From Leptolyngbya sp. BC1307 (GTDB lineage Bacteria; Cyanobacteriota; Cyanobacteriia; Phormidesmidales; Phormidesmidaceae), in NCBI RefSeq assembly GCF_002286735.1, contig NZ_NRTA01000015.1:1-64000 (forward strand): a DNA stretch of 64,000 bases, given 5' to 3'. The first letter of the stretch is position 1, and every line of letters begins with the position of its first letter. A program made the translations under genes and the position numbers. Under the pieces are notes generated by a model, which saw only the letters and a list, made by a program, of their open reading frames with translations, did no database searches and was not told the DNA's origin. This document shows positions 49,075 through 58,449 of the stretch, piece by piece.

Positions 49075-50535
49075 CTACTGCGCCATCATAGGATTCTGAA
49101 TCTTTTTCAGCAGGTCATAGCAAGGTTGCCAATTGTCTGTGGTGGTGATGGGTTCCCAGACGGCTTCAATTTGCGATCGCAAAAGCACCGTCATCGGGTT
49201 GGTAGCGCGCAGGCAGGTTTGGACATCGGCCATTTTTTCGGAGGGGAGCTGGCTGAGGCAGGTTTGGTAGAGCGATCGCCACCCCTTTAAAAGCTCAGCC
49301 GCCACCGGATCTGACTTTTCGACGGCAGAGGTGAGAATGCTATCAGGTTCGGTTTGCCACTGCGGGGTAAATTGCTGGGTGAGGGCGGTAAAAAAGTCGT
49401 GGTAGCCGACGTGGGTTTCTTCTAGCAGATGGATGGTCTGTAGAAGGAGATCGCGCTGCAGATCGGCAGGCAAGGTGGCGGCAAGTTCAGAAGGGATGCC
49501 GAGTTTTTTGAGAGTGCGATCGCAAAACACCTCGGCATACTTCGGCTGATACTGGGCTAGCCCTGCCTCCATGCCAGCGCTATCGACGATGCCTTTGAGC
49601 GCGATCGCCAGCTTTTCTAAATTCCAGTAGCAGGCGGCTGGCTGATTGCCATAGCTATAGAGACCCGAATAGTCAAAGTAGGCCGCTGTAAACTTTGGAT
49701 CGTATTCGTCCATAAAGGCAAACGGGCCATAGTCAAAGCTTTCGCCGGTAATCGACATATTGTCGGTATTGAGTACCGCGTGGCAAAAGCCAACGCTCAT
49801 CCACTGGGCAACCAGCGTTGCTAACCGCTCAGCAAGCTCGGCAAACCAGAGGGCATAGCGCTCTTGATCAGACTTTACCGACAGCAGATGAGGGTAATAC
49901 ACCTCAATCACATGGTTTAGCAGCTTGCGAATCAGATCGGGCTGCTTCAGGTATTGCAGCCGCTCAAAGGTGCCAAAGCGGATGTGAGAATGGCTAAAGC
50001 GCACCATCACTGCCGAGCGCGTGGGGGAGGGCTCATCGCCTCGATGGAGAGATTCTCCCGTTTCAATCAGGCTGAGCGTGCGTGAGGTGTTGACGCCTAA
50101 TGCGTGTAAAGCCTCAGAAGCGAGCACTTCGCGCACACCGCCTTTTAAAGTCAGTCGCCCGTCGCCGCCGCGAGAATAGGGCGTGGGGCCAGAGCCCTTA
50201 GTGCCAAAGTCATAAAGTTTGCCATCATGACGACCTCGCACCTGGCCGTATAAAAAGCCACGTCCGTCGCCTAGAAAAGGATTGTAGCTGCGGAACTGGT
50301 AGCCGTGGTAGCGGAGAGCGAGGAAGGTATCGTGATCTTTGAACTGGCCAAAGGCTTCGATGAAGTCGCGATCGCTCACCTGCTCGGGCAATAAACCCAA
50401 CTGCTGCAAAACATCGCCATTGCGAAACCGCAGAATGTGCTGAGGAAACGTCGCTGGCGTGACCGCATCAAAATAGTCATCCCCTAACGCTAATAAGGGC
50501 GACTCATAGGGCAAAGTTAAAAAAGGATTGGGCAT
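49075..50535 (-). CDS. selO: Protein adenylyltransferase SelO (YdiU)
   Basis: A 486-residue pseudokinase-fold AMPylase, which adds AMP to proteins in redox stress. The family pattern is clear: RYHGYQFRSYNPFLGDGRGFLYGQV (nucleotide loop region), GTKGSGPTPYSRGGDGRLTLKGGVREVL (about 107-134), HSHIRFGTFERLQY (about 180) and CHAVLNTDNMSITGESFDYGPFAFMDEYDP (about 255-284) with the metal-binding Asn/Asp. Length matches. Spaced 37 bases after rel/spoT on the same strand, so it may be part of a stress transcript. Confidence 0.94.
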   Translation of the reverse strand: MPNPFLTLPYESPLLALGDDYFDAVTPATFPQHILRFRNGDVLQQLGLLPEQVSDRDFIEAFGQFKDHDTFLALRYHGYQFRSYNPFLGDGRGFLYGQVRGRHDGKLYDFGTKGSGPTPYSRGGDGRLTLKGGVREVLASEALHALGVNTSRTLSLIETGESLHRGDEPSPTRSAVMVRFSHSHIRFGTFERLQYLKQPDLIRKLLNHVIEVYYPHLLSVKSDQERYALWFAELAERLATLVAQWMSVGFCHAVLNTDNMSITGESFDYGPFAFMDEYDPKFTAAYFDYSGLYSYGNQPAACYWNLEKLAIALKGIVDSAGMEAGLAQYQPKYAEVFCDRTLKKLGIPSELAATLPADLQRDLLLQTIHLLEETHVGYHDFFTALTQQFTPQWQTEPDSILTSAVEKSDPVAAELLKGWRSLYQTCLSQLPSEKMADVQTCLRATNPMTVLLRSQIEAVWEPITTTDNWQPCYDLLKKIQNPMMAQ

Positions 50536-50572
50536 TTTCTAGAAATATCTGGACAGGGACGGAAAGCAGCGT

Positions 50573-52909
50573 TTATCCAAATCGACTGTCCGCAGCAGTT
50601 ATCCGCTTAAGATTTAAGACATCAGACATCTTACGAATTTGGGCAAAGGTCTTATTCAGGTGGTCATGGTCAAGAATATCAATACCCAAATCAATTTCAG
50701 CAATCTGATTGGGGTGAGTCTTGACGCCAGCATTATTCACGTTAATTTTGAGATCTGAGAGGCGAGTCAAAATATCTTTTAGCACCCCTACCCGGTCAAT
50801 CACTTCTACTCTCAGCTGAACCGGATAGGTCTCTGCCTGACCCTTGGCCGTGTCAGGCTCATTCCACCGCAGCGGAATTAGCCGTTCTCCCGGAATGTTT
50901 TCTACATTGGTACATTCTTGCAAGTGCACAGCAATCCCTCTACCGCCCGTAGAAACAACGCCCAAAATTGATTCGCCTGGCAGCGGATGACAGCAGCCAG
51001 CAATGTAGTGCAATAGCCCCTCTAACCCAGCAATTGGCGCGTGATCGTACTTTTGCTTGCGGTTAGAGATCGCCTTGCTAGCAGGCAGCTCATCTTCTAG
51101 CGTGGCAGCTTCTGGCTGAATCGGCTGGGTTTCTTTGACCGCCTCTTGCAGCCGGTTAACCACGGCATTGAGCGTGACCTCGCCGTAGCCTAGCCCGGCT
51201 AGTAGGTCATTGACCGAAGCATAATTGCAGCGCTCAGCAGTCGCCTGAGCTGGGGCAGACTTGAGCAGCGCGTCAAGCCCGCCTTTACCCATGACTTTTT
51301 CAAGCATTTCGTGACCGCGCACCCTGTTTTCGTCGTGGTGAAAGTTTTTATACCACTGGCGAATGCGGTTGCGAGCGCCCGTACTGACGACAAAATTGAG
51401 CCAGTCAAGGCTGGGATGGCTGTTTTTCTGAGTGATGATTTCAACGATGTCGCCGTTGTGCAGCTCGGTATTTAGCGGTACGATTCGACCGCTAACCTTA
51501 GCGCCCGCGCAGCGGTTGCCCACCTCGGTATGGATACGATAGGCAAAGTCTACGGGCGTTGCGCTCCGGCTAAGCGGAATCACATCGCCTCGGGGAGTAA
51601 AAGCATAAACCTCTTCGTCAAAGAGATTGTTTTTGACGCCAGAGAGGTATTCTTGAGCGTCTTTGAGTTCGTTTTGCCAGTCTAAGAGCTGCCGTAGCCA
51701 GGTAAATTTTTCGTCGTTGCCGCTGATGGCGGTGTGGCTGTTGCCCACCTCCTTATATTTCCAGTGAGCGGCGATGCCATATTCAGCGATGTGATGCATC
51801 TCAACGGTACGAATCTGCACTTCGATGGGACGACCGTGGGGGCCCATGATCACGGTATGCAAAGACTGATAGCGGTTGGGTTTGGGCAAGCCGATGTAGT
51901 CTTTAAAGCGGCCAGGAATCGGGCGAAACAGATCGTGAACGACAGCTAAGGCGCGATAGCACTCATCTTTGGTATTGACAATCAACCGAATGGCGGCGAT
52001 GTCATAAATGTCGCTAAATTCTTTTTGCTGCCGCTGCATTTTGCGATAAATGCTGTAGAGGTGCTTCGGGCGGCTGCTGACATCTTCACAGCGGATGCCT
52101 AATTCGCTGATGCCCGCCTGTAATGTGGAGCCTACTTGCTCTAGCCGGACCTCGCGGTCAGTACGCTTTTCGACGATTAGCTGCTTAAGTTGGCTGTAGG
52201 CTTCGGGTTCGAGGTGTTTGAAACAGAGATCTTCTAGCTCCCACTTAAACCGACCGATACCCAGACGGTTAGCCAAAGGTGCAAAAATCTCCAGAGTTTC
52301 GCGGGCAATGCGGATCTGTTTGTTGGCTGGTAAATGCTCTAATGTGCGCATGTTGTGCAGCCGGTCGGCGAGCTTAACGACAATCACGCGGATATCTTTA
52401 GCCATGGCCAAAAACATGCGACGAAAGTTTTCGGCCTGCTGCTCGGTTTTGCTATCAAAGTTAAATTTGGAAAGCTTGGTAACGCCTTCTACCAGATGGC
52501 GCACCTCCTGGCCAAAGACCGCTTCGATCTCATCGGCGGTAACTGCCGTATCTTCGACCACATCGTGCAAAAACCCAGCGGCGATCATGGCGCCATCTCC
52601 CCCCAGACTGCGCAGTAGGCCCGCAACTGCGACCGGATGGGCAATGTAGGGGTCGCCCGAAGCCCGCTTTTGGCCCTTATGGAGCTGATAGGCAAATTCA
52701 AAAGCCCGACAGACTAGCTGGTTGCCATCGATAGGTAGCTCTGCGGTAAGTGCGTCGTCGTCTGCTGTATCCGCTGGCGCTTCTGCTGTGTCCGCTGGCG
52801 CTTCTGCTGCCTCAGGTACATCAGCTCTTGTCTGCTGCTCTATCAGGCAGGAGGACAGCCAGTCGGGTAGCGAACAATCTTGAGGAAGGGCAAGGGCTGT
52901 TGCGGTCAT
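50573..52909 (-). CDS. Bifunctional (p)ppGpp synthetase/hydrolase (Rel/SpoT)
   Basis: A 778-residue RSH enzyme. A short low-complexity N-terminus (with a 7-residue repeat EAPADTA) precedes the HD hydrolase (HDVVEDTAVT, about 120), the synthetase (YDIAAIRLIV; GRFKDYIGLPKPNRYQSLHT; EVQIRTVEMH, about 300-390), the TGS domain (VYAFTPRGDVIPL, about 452), a helical/CC part with HPLPGESI, and the C-terminal ACT domain (LRVEVIDRVGVLKDILTRL, about 700-718). Both catalytic halves look intact. ATG 52909 is chosen over TTG 52918. Confidence 0.95.
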   Translation of the reverse strand: MTATALALPQDCSLPDWLSSCLIEQQTRADVPEAAEAPADTAEAPADTADDDALTAELPIDGNQLVCRAFEFAYQLHKGQKRASGDPYIAHPVAVAGLLRSLGGDGAMIAAGFLHDVVEDTAVTADEIEAVFGQEVRHLVEGVTKLSKFNFDSKTEQQAENFRRMFLAMAKDIRVIVVKLADRLHNMRTLEHLPANKQIRIARETLEIFAPLANRLGIGRFKWELEDLCFKHLEPEAYSQLKQLIVEKRTDREVRLEQVGSTLQAGISELGIRCEDVSSRPKHLYSIYRKMQRQQKEFSDIYDIAAIRLIVNTKDECYRALAVVHDLFRPIPGRFKDYIGLPKPNRYQSLHTVIMGPHGRPIEVQIRTVEMHHIAEYGIAAHWKYKEVGNSHTAISGNDEKFTWLRQLLDWQNELKDAQEYLSGVKNNLFDEEVYAFTPRGDVIPLSRSATPVDFAYRIHTEVGNRCAGAKVSGRIVPLNTELHNGDIVEIITQKNSHPSLDWLNFVVSTGARNRIRQWYKNFHHDENRVRGHEMLEKVMGKGGLDALLKSAPAQATAERCNYASVNDLLAGLGYGEVTLNAVVNRLQEAVKETQPIQPEAATLEDELPASKAISNRKQKYDHAPIAGLEGLLHYIAGCCHPLPGESILGVVSTGGRGIAVHLQECTNVENIPGERLIPLRWNEPDTAKGQAETYPVQLRVEVIDRVGVLKDILTRLSDLKINVNNAGVKTHPNQIAEIDLGIDILDHDHLNKTFAQIRKMSDVLNLKRITAADSRFG
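52764..52805 (-). repeat. Two tandem 21-bp units in the Rel/SpoT N-terminus
   Basis: Units at 52764-52784 and 52785-52805 differ at one base and encode EAPADTA twice. The repeat lies in the variable disordered N-terminal leader, so its expansion is unlikely to affect the enzyme. Confidence 0.9.
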
Positions 52910-52918
52910 GGCTGGCAA

Positions 52919-53255
52919 TCTCTTATCAGGCGAAGGTGTACTCAGAAGGATAAAGAAAAACTATATAGGGATCAGATCAATCAAGGTTAGATAACATTAA
53001 ATGAAGCAAAAATTAAAATACGCTCAGATAAAAATAAGACTGAAAATACAAAGCTGCTCTCCCGGTGTGGTCAGGAGAAGGATAAAGGTGACTATAGAGA
53101 TCTGAACACCGAGTTTCGGTGGTAAGTGGCTGAGCCGTTAAAGCAACTGCTTAGACTCATCTGCAACCCATCGTTTTGCAGGTGCCCAAAGGCTTTAGTA
53201 GTACGCTTGAAGAAGCGGTGATATCCCTTGGGAGATATAAAAGTGCTATTGAGCA
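52919..53255. other. AT-rich gap with stem-loops between rel/spoT and patD-like
   Basis: The 337-base gap between divergent rel/spoT and the patD-like gene holds hairpins on the plus strand: CACCGA-GTT-TCGGTG (53107-53121), CTGCAA-(9)-TTGCAG (53161-53181) and an imperfect ATATCCC/GGGAGATAT (53220-53238) that hides a GGGAGA. It might be a structured 5' leader or a small RNA; I cannot name a family. The left half (52940-53040) is AT-rich. Confidence 0.45.
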
Positions 53256-53717
53256 ATGATAAACAAAACTGACCCTTTTCGAGAAGATGTTGAGGAGATT
53301 GGTCAGAAAATTGAGCTTTTGGGAGACTTCGAGTCGATGCCGTCAGCACCTTCAGTCAGCCATGTATGTGACCAGGTGAAAGCGCTGGTACGTTTGCTGA
53401 GTGAGCTATCGGTTAGCTTAGCCGCTGATCCACTGGATGCCCATGCCATTCAGCAGCAGCAGTTTCAGTTGCAAAGACAGTTTCAGGACATACTAGCGAC
53501 CGTTGCCAGCGCTGACATCGACCCGGCGGTAGAGCAGCAGCTACGCCCCCATCAGACTGAGGCGCACAGGCGGTTGCGCCTGCTGGGGATCGAGGCGATG
53601 CGACTGCGCACAGCCAAACAGCCAGCTACTTTAGAACGGCAGCGATCGCAGCTCCAAATCCATCTGAGCGAGCTACAAAAATTCGTGCAGGCTATGGCTG
53701 ATCAAGTTTGTACCTGA
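53256..53717 (+). CDS. patD: PatD-like heterocyst-frequency control protein
   Basis: A 153-residue alpha-helical protein. The C-terminal half matches, from memory, the PatD family of filamentous cyanobacteria: a long helix with QLQRQFQDILATVA, then RPHQTEAHRRLRLLGIEAMRL and RTAKQPATLERQRSQLQIHL (about 106-140), the Gln-Thr-Glu-x-His ... Leu-Arg-Leu-Leu and Ala-Lys-Gln-Pro-Ala-Thr being the pattern. In Anabaena/Nostoc PatD modulates heterocyst frequency; it also occurs in filaments without heterocysts. The N-terminus (1-40) is variable. This could be a paralogue. Confidence 0.6.
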   Translation: MINKTDPFREDVEEIGQKIELLGDFESMPSAPSVSHVCDQVKALVRLLSELSVSLAADPLDAHAIQQQQFQLQRQFQDILATVASADIDPAVEQQLRPHQTEAHRRLRLLGIEAMRLRTAKQPATLERQRSQLQIHLSELQKFVQAMADQVCT

Positions 53718-53834
53718 CGCTCTGCACTTAAATCGGTGGCCAATAACGGCTGAGACGAGTTTATAGTAGGCTGCAAAAGATGCATTTGATTTTTTGAGTG
53801 CATGCTGTCAGCAATCCTGATTCGGGAGGCTTTT

Positions 53835-54401
53835 GTGCGCTGCCCCAAAGAAACGACATCTGAACTGGTCGCCGAGCAGTTGACTGCAGATCTACCCGTG
53901 AAGCGCTGTCCTAGCTGCAAAGGGAACTGGGTCGCCGCTCACGATTATCAGCACTGGCAGTCGCTCCATGCCGGTTTAGAAGTGATCCCCGATAAAGTTT
54001 TGCCGCTTACCTTAGAGAGCGATTTTGAACCGGCTCTTTTAGATAGTAAGGCTGGCCTCTGCCCGGAATGTGGCACTTACATGAAGCGATCGCGTCTGAC
54101 GCTTAAACAGGCCGCTTTCTACATTGAGCGCTGCCCGCTGTGTGAGGGTTTCTGGTGCGACCAGGGCGAATGGCAGGTGCTCGAAGCGCTGGGCTTACAT
54201 GTGCAAATTCCGATTGTGTTCAAGCCTGACTGGCAAGCGCAGGTGAGAGCGCTCGAACAAACAGAACGTCAGCGCCTGGTGATGATTGACAAACTTGGCC
54301 CCGAGCTAGCAGGTCGGGTATTTGAGCTAGCTGATGTACTCAAAGGCCATCCTCAAGGTGACATCGGCGTGGCCTATTTGATGCGAAAATTTGAGAAGTA
54401 A
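53835..54401 (+). CDS. Zinc-ribbon (zf-TFIIB type) protein
   Basis: A 188-residue protein with two CxxC zinc-ribbon halves: RCPKETTSELVAEQL then RCPSCKGNWV (about 2-32), and LCPECGTYMKRS ... RCPLCEGFWCDQGEW (about 75-115). The CxxCxGxWxDxxE pattern is typical of zf-TFIIB proteins. The C-terminal part (about 120-188) is helical with basic and acidic faces. GTG 53835 is chosen since GGGAGG lies 5 bases before it; the upstream ATG 53802 would add 11 residues unlike the family. Function unknown. Confidence 0.78.
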   Translation: MRCPKETTSELVAEQLTADLPVKRCPSCKGNWVAAHDYQHWQSLHAGLEVIPDKVLPLTLESDFEPALLDSKAGLCPECGTYMKRSRLTLKQAAFYIERCPLCEGFWCDQGEWQVLEALGLHVQIPIVFKPDWQAQVRALEQTERQRLVMIDKLGPELAGRVFELADVLKGHPQGDIGVAYLMRKFEK

Positions 54402-54448
54402 AGGCACCGCAGCGCCGCTATCCTGCTGACTCCGAGCGACTATTTAAT

Positions 54449-56128
54449 ATGGCCGATTTCCCCCTTCCCCCAGATAGCACGTCAGTTGCCTCATCTTCTC
54501 CGTCGCTCTTTGCGGTAGAAAATTTTCGGGTGTCTTATCCGGGTCACTCGGCCTGGGCGGTGGACGGCGTGTCTCTATCTCTGCAGCCGGGTGAAAGGCT
54601 GGGATTGGTAGGAGAGTCGGGCTGCGGCAAAAGCACCTTAGGAAGAGCGGCGATGCGACTGCTGCCCCCAACGACTCGGATTGAAGGGCAGGCTACCTTT
54701 GCGGGGCGCTCAATCTTGGAGTTTTCGCCTGCAGAGCTGCGGCACTTTCGCGGCGAGGCAGTTTCGCTGGTGTTTCAAGACCCGATGACCCGGCTAGATC
54801 CGCTGATGACGATTGGGGATCACTGTGTAGAGACGCTGCTAGCGCATCAGCCTGAGCTAAGTAAAAAGGCGGCTAAAGAAAGAGCGATCGCCACTTTGGC
54901 CTCCGTCCAGATCCCGGCCAGCCGCTGGCATCAATATCCGCACGAATTCAGCGGTGGTATGCGACAGCGAGTAGCGATCGCCTTAGCGCTAGTGCTTGAC
55001 CCGAAGCTAATTGTCGCTGATGAACCGACAACGAGCCTGGATGTGACCGTCTCAGCGCAGATTTTAGAGCAGCTGACCGAGCTTTGCGCAGCGCGGAATA
55101 TGGGCCTGATTTTGATCTCTCACGATCTGGCTTTGGTGGGGGAGTATTGCGATCGCATTGCCGTCATGTATCAGGGTCGCCTCGTTGAAGTTGGGCCGAC
55201 TCAATCGGTGTTTTACAATCCGCAAGCTGACTACACGCGATCGCTGCTCCAGTCGGCTCATCAGCTCCAGTCAGCGGGCGCACAAAATTCGGCTACTTCG
55301 TTTAGCAATGAAGCCCCGCCCATTCTAAGCCTGCGAAATTTGACTAAGCACTACACCCTTGAGCAGGGCCTGCTCGGTCGCCTGCTGCGACAAGACCCGC
55401 CCGAGCCGATTAAGGCAGTAGATGGCATTTCGCTAGATCTTTACCCCGGTGAAATATTGGGCTTAGTGGGAGAGTCGGGCTGTGGTAAGAGCACGCTCTC
55501 ACGGACGCTGCTGCGAATTGTCGAGCCGACCGCCGGGGAGATTACCTTTCAAGGCATTGACTTTACCCGTCTGTCACGAAAGGATCTGCAGGCCAGGCGG
55601 CGCGATGTTCAAATGATCTTTCAAGATCCTAACGCTTGCCTCAATCCGATGATGACGCTGGGCCGGGGCATTGCCGATCCGCTGCTGATCCACAAGCTGG
55701 CTACCCCTGCTGAGGCGGAAAAACAGGTTGTTGCCATGCTGGAACGGGTGGGGTTAACGCCTGTAGACGACTACTATCACCGATATCCGGGGGATATTTC
55801 GGGCGGACAGCAGCAGCGGGTGGCGATCGCCCGTGCCCTGATCACTCATCCGAAGCTAGTGATCTGCGATGAGCCGGTCAGTATGCTCGATGCCAGCGTG
55901 CAGGCCCAGGTTTTAGAGCTGATGCTTGATCTCAAAGATGAGCTGGACTTGACCTATCTATTCATTACGCATGACTTGTGGGTAGCGAAATATCTGTGCG
56001 ATCGCATCGCGGTAATGAGCGACGGCAAGATTGTCGAGACTGGCCCCACTGAGCAAATTTTTAGAGCCCCGGCCCACCCTTACACCAAAACTCTCTTGCA
56101 GGCTGCGCCGTTGCTGGCTAAGGCTTAA
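54449..56128 (+). CDS. Fused double ATPase of a peptide-type ABC transporter
   Basis: A 559-residue protein made of two OppD/DppF-type ATPases in one chain. NBD1: Walker [10 protein letters not shown] (about 54-62), signature [15 protein letters not shown] (about 168), and [11 protein letters not shown]2: Walker [10 protein letters not shown] again (about 341), signature [15 protein letters not shown] (about 450), DEPVSMLD. The Q-loop FQDP repeats in both halves. It would energise oligopeptide or nickel import, but no permease or binding protein adjoins it. The fused arrangement is known from GsiA-type and other systems. Confidence 0.92.
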   Translation: MADFPLPPDSTSVASSSPSLFAVENFRVSYPGHSAWAVDGVSLSLQPGERLGLVGESGCGKSTLGRAAMRLLPPTTRIEGQATFAGRSILEFSPAELRHFRGEAVSLVFQDPMTRLDPLMTIGDHCVETLLAHQPELSKKAAKERAIATLASVQIPASRWHQYPHEFSGGMRQRVAIALALVLDPKLIVADEPTTSLDVTVSAQILEQLTELCAARNMGLILISHDLALVGEYCDRIAVMYQGRLVEVGPTQSVFYNPQADYTRSLLQSAHQLQSAGAQNSATSFSNEAPPILSLRNLTKHYTLEQGLLGRLLRQDPPEPIKAVDGISLDLYPGEILGLVGESGCGKSTLSRTLLRIVEPTAGEITFQGIDFTRLSRKDLQARRRDVQMIFQDPNACLNPMMTLGRGIADPLLIHKLATPAEAEKQVVAMLERVGLTPVDDYYHRYPGDISGGQQQRVAIARALITHPKLVICDEPVSMLDASVQAQVLELMLDLKDELDLTYLFITHDLWVAKYLCDRIAVMSDGKIVETGPTEQIFRAPAHPYTKTLLQAAPLLAKA

Positions 56129-56168
56129 ACATTGACAACATTGACCGAGCGATCCCAGGCAAGCGCTC

Positions 56169-56273
56169 TTGTTACGGAAATCACCCCATCGGACAGATCA
56201 TTCCTGCCGACTGCCCTTGTTACGATACGGGTAACGAAAACGTAACAATACCTATCAGTCAGATAGGGTAACG
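56169..56273 (+). promoter_or_regulatory. ftsH: GTTAC/GTAAC repeat cluster upstream of ftsH
   Basis: In the 147 bases before ftsH the word TTGTTACG occurs at 56169-56176 and 56217-56224, its inverse CGTAACAA at 56241-56248, and GGGTAACG at 56229-56236 and 56266-56273. The last lies 2 bases before the start codon, where a ribosome site should be. The inverted pair TTGTTACG/CGTAACAA spans 56217-56248. Such a dense set suggests an operator, possibly of a stress or light regulator. Confidence 0.55.
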
Positions 56274-56275
56274 CT

Positions 56276-58174
56276 ATGCCAATTAAGGACAAAAAGCCGC
56301 AGCAGCGCCGCATCGCCAACTGGGTGTTTCTGGCAATTAGTGCGGTTCTGGTTCTCAGCACTTTTCTGCCGCCTGCCTTCGGTCAAGAGACTGACAAAGT
56401 GCCTTACAGCACCTTTATTAGCCAGGTCAAAGACCAGCAGGTCACCAGCGCCACTGTTGGCGAAAAAAACATCCGCTATCAGCTAGAAGCTGGTGGCGCT
56501 GTCTATGAGACCGCGCCCGTCTTCGATCTAAATTTGCCAACGCTGCTGCAGGACAACGACGTAGAATTTTCAGCGACGCCAGCTTCTGGCAACGCCTGGT
56601 TTGGGAGTCTGCTGAGCTGGGTGATCCCACCGCTGATCTTTGTGGGTGTGTGGCGCTTGTTCCTCGCTAGAGGCCAGGGCGGTGGCCAGGGCGGCGTCTT
56701 TTCGATTGGGAAAAGCCGCGCCAAGGTGTATGTAGAAGACGAAGACACCAAGACGACCTTTACCGATGTTGCTGGCGTTGACGAAGCTAAGACCGAACTG
56801 GTCGAAATCGTTGACTTCTTGCAAAATTCCACGCGATTTACTGATCTGGGGGCGCGCATTCCTAAAGGGGTGCTGCTGGTTGGCCCACCGGGAACAGGTA
56901 AAACGCTGCTAGCTAAGGCCGTAGCCGGAGAGGCGGGCGTTCCCTTCTTTAGTATTTCAGGCTCCGAATTTATTGAGATGTTCGTCGGCGTGGGATCGTC
57001 TCGCGTGCGTGACCTGTTTGATCAGGCCAAAAAGCAAGCGCCCTGCATCATCTTTATTGACGAGCTAGATGCCATCGGTAAATCGCGTTCCTCAGGCGGC
57101 TTCTATGGTGGCAATGACGAGCGCGAGCAAACCCTTAACCAGCTGCTGGCTGAGATGGATGGCTTTAATGCCAGCGAATCGACCATCATTGTACTGGCCG
57201 CGACTAACCGCCCCGAAACGCTTGATCCCGCCCTGCTGCGCCCGGGTCGCTTTGACCGACAGGTGCTGGTAGACCGGCCCGATCTCAAAGGCCGGGAGGC
57301 GATTTTGAATATTCACGCGACTGAGGTGAAACTCTCAGACGGGGTGGACTTGAAGGCGATCGCCACGCGCACCCCTGGCTTTGCCGGCGCAGATCTAGCC
57401 AACCTGGTCAACGAAGCCGCGCTCTTAGCCGCTCGCAATCACCGCGAATCGGTCGAGCAACAAGACTTTGCCGAGGCGATTGAGCGGGTCGTGGCTGGTT
57501 TAGAAAAGCGCAGCCGCGTGCTCAATGATAAAGAAAAGGAAATCGTTGCCTATCACGAGGTTGGTCATGCGCTGGTGGGTTCGGCCATGCCCGGCACTGA
57601 CCAGGTCGAGAAAATCTCCATCGTGCCTCGGGGGATGGCAGCGCTGGGCTACACTCTGCAGCTGCCGACAGAAGATCGCTTCTTGCGGGATCAAGCTGAG
57701 CTGAATGGGCAAATTGCTACCATGCTCGGCGGTCGCTCGGCTGAAGAAGTCGTGTTTGGATCGATTACCACAGGCGCTGCCAATGACTTGCAGCGCGCTA
57801 CAGATGTTGCTGAGCAAATGGTCACCAGCTACGGCATGAGCGAAGTGCTCGGGCCGCTGGCTTACGACCGCAGCAAGCAAAACAACTTCCTGGACAACGG
57901 CTCGGCTCCGAACGCTCGTCGCATCGTCAGTGATGAGACGGCCAAGGCGATTGATGAAGAAGTGAAAAGCATCGTAGAATCGGCCCATCAGCGAGCGCTC
58001 ACCATTTTGCGAGACAACCGCGATCTGCTAGAGGAGATTTCTCAGCTGCTGCTCGAAGAAGAGGTGATTGAAGGTCAGCGGCTGCGAGACATGCTCTCTA
58101 AAGTCGAGTTCAGTGAGCCCGATCAGTCTTCAGGGTCAGCAGACCACCTTAACCGGCAAGTCATAGAGGTTTAG
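56276..58174 (+). CDS. ftsH: ATP-dependent zinc metalloprotease FtsH
   Basis: A 632-residue membrane AAA protease. Two membrane segments (about 18-38 and 108-125) flank a short lumenal domain, then the AAA ATPase (Walker A GPPGTGKT, about 201-208; FIDELDAIG Walker B; the arginine finger region RPGRFDRQ) and the peptidase domain with zinc motif HEVGH (about 426-430). Cyanobacterial FtsH proteins degrade damaged photosystem II D1 and other membrane proteins. Its paralogue class (FtsH1-4) cannot be told from sequence alone. Confidence 0.96.
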   Translation: MPIKDKKPQQRRIANWVFLAISAVLVLSTFLPPAFGQETDKVPYSTFISQVKDQQVTSATVGEKNIRYQLEAGGAVYETAPVFDLNLPTLLQDNDVEFSATPASGNAWFGSLLSWVIPPLIFVGVWRLFLARGQGGGQGGVFSIGKSRAKVYVEDEDTKTTFTDVAGVDEAKTELVEIVDFLQNSTRFTDLGARIPKGVLLVGPPGTGKTLLAKAVAGEAGVPFFSISGSEFIEMFVGVGSSRVRDLFDQAKKQAPCIIFIDELDAIGKSRSSGGFYGGNDEREQTLNQLLAEMDGFNASESTIIVLAATNRPETLDPALLRPGRFDRQVLVDRPDLKGREAILNIHATEVKLSDGVDLKAIATRTPGFAGADLANLVNEAALLAARNHRESVEQQDFAEAIERVVAGLEKRSRVLNDKEKEIVAYHEVGHALVGSAMPGTDQVEKISIVPRGMAALGYTLQLPTEDRFLRDQAELNGQIATMLGGRSAEEVVFGSITTGAANDLQRATDVAEQMVTSYGMSEVLGPLAYDRSKQNNFLDNGSAPNARRIVSDETAKAIDEEVKSIVESAHQRALTILRDNRDLLEEISQLLLEEEVIEGQRLRDMLSKVEFSEPDQSSGSADHLNRQVIEV

Positions 58175-58248
58175 GCAGCCTGTCAGCTCAGGTAGACAGT
58201 GAACATTAGTTTGAGCATCTAAAAGCAAACGAGCAGTGGGTACCCTTG

Positions 58249-58269
58249 AGCGGTTTCCGCTGCTTTTTT
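58249..58269 (+). terminator. ftsH: Intrinsic terminator after ftsH
   Basis: AGCGG-TTT-CCGCT (58249-58261) is a tight hairpin directly followed by GC and then six T (58264-58269). It lies 74 bases after the ftsH stop. Confidence 0.8.
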
Positions 58270-58449
58270 GCTGACGCCTTCTTCACTTAGCCTGTCCTCA
58301 TTAATTTGATTAATCTAATCATTAATTTTCTGCCTCAGCGTAAAAACTGTTTTATCATTTGGGGTAACAGTCGTCGGGCTAACTTGGGAAAAATCTCCAG
58401 TCAGCTCATCCACTTTGCGCCGTCCTCCTGGCGTATTCATGCTTTATCT

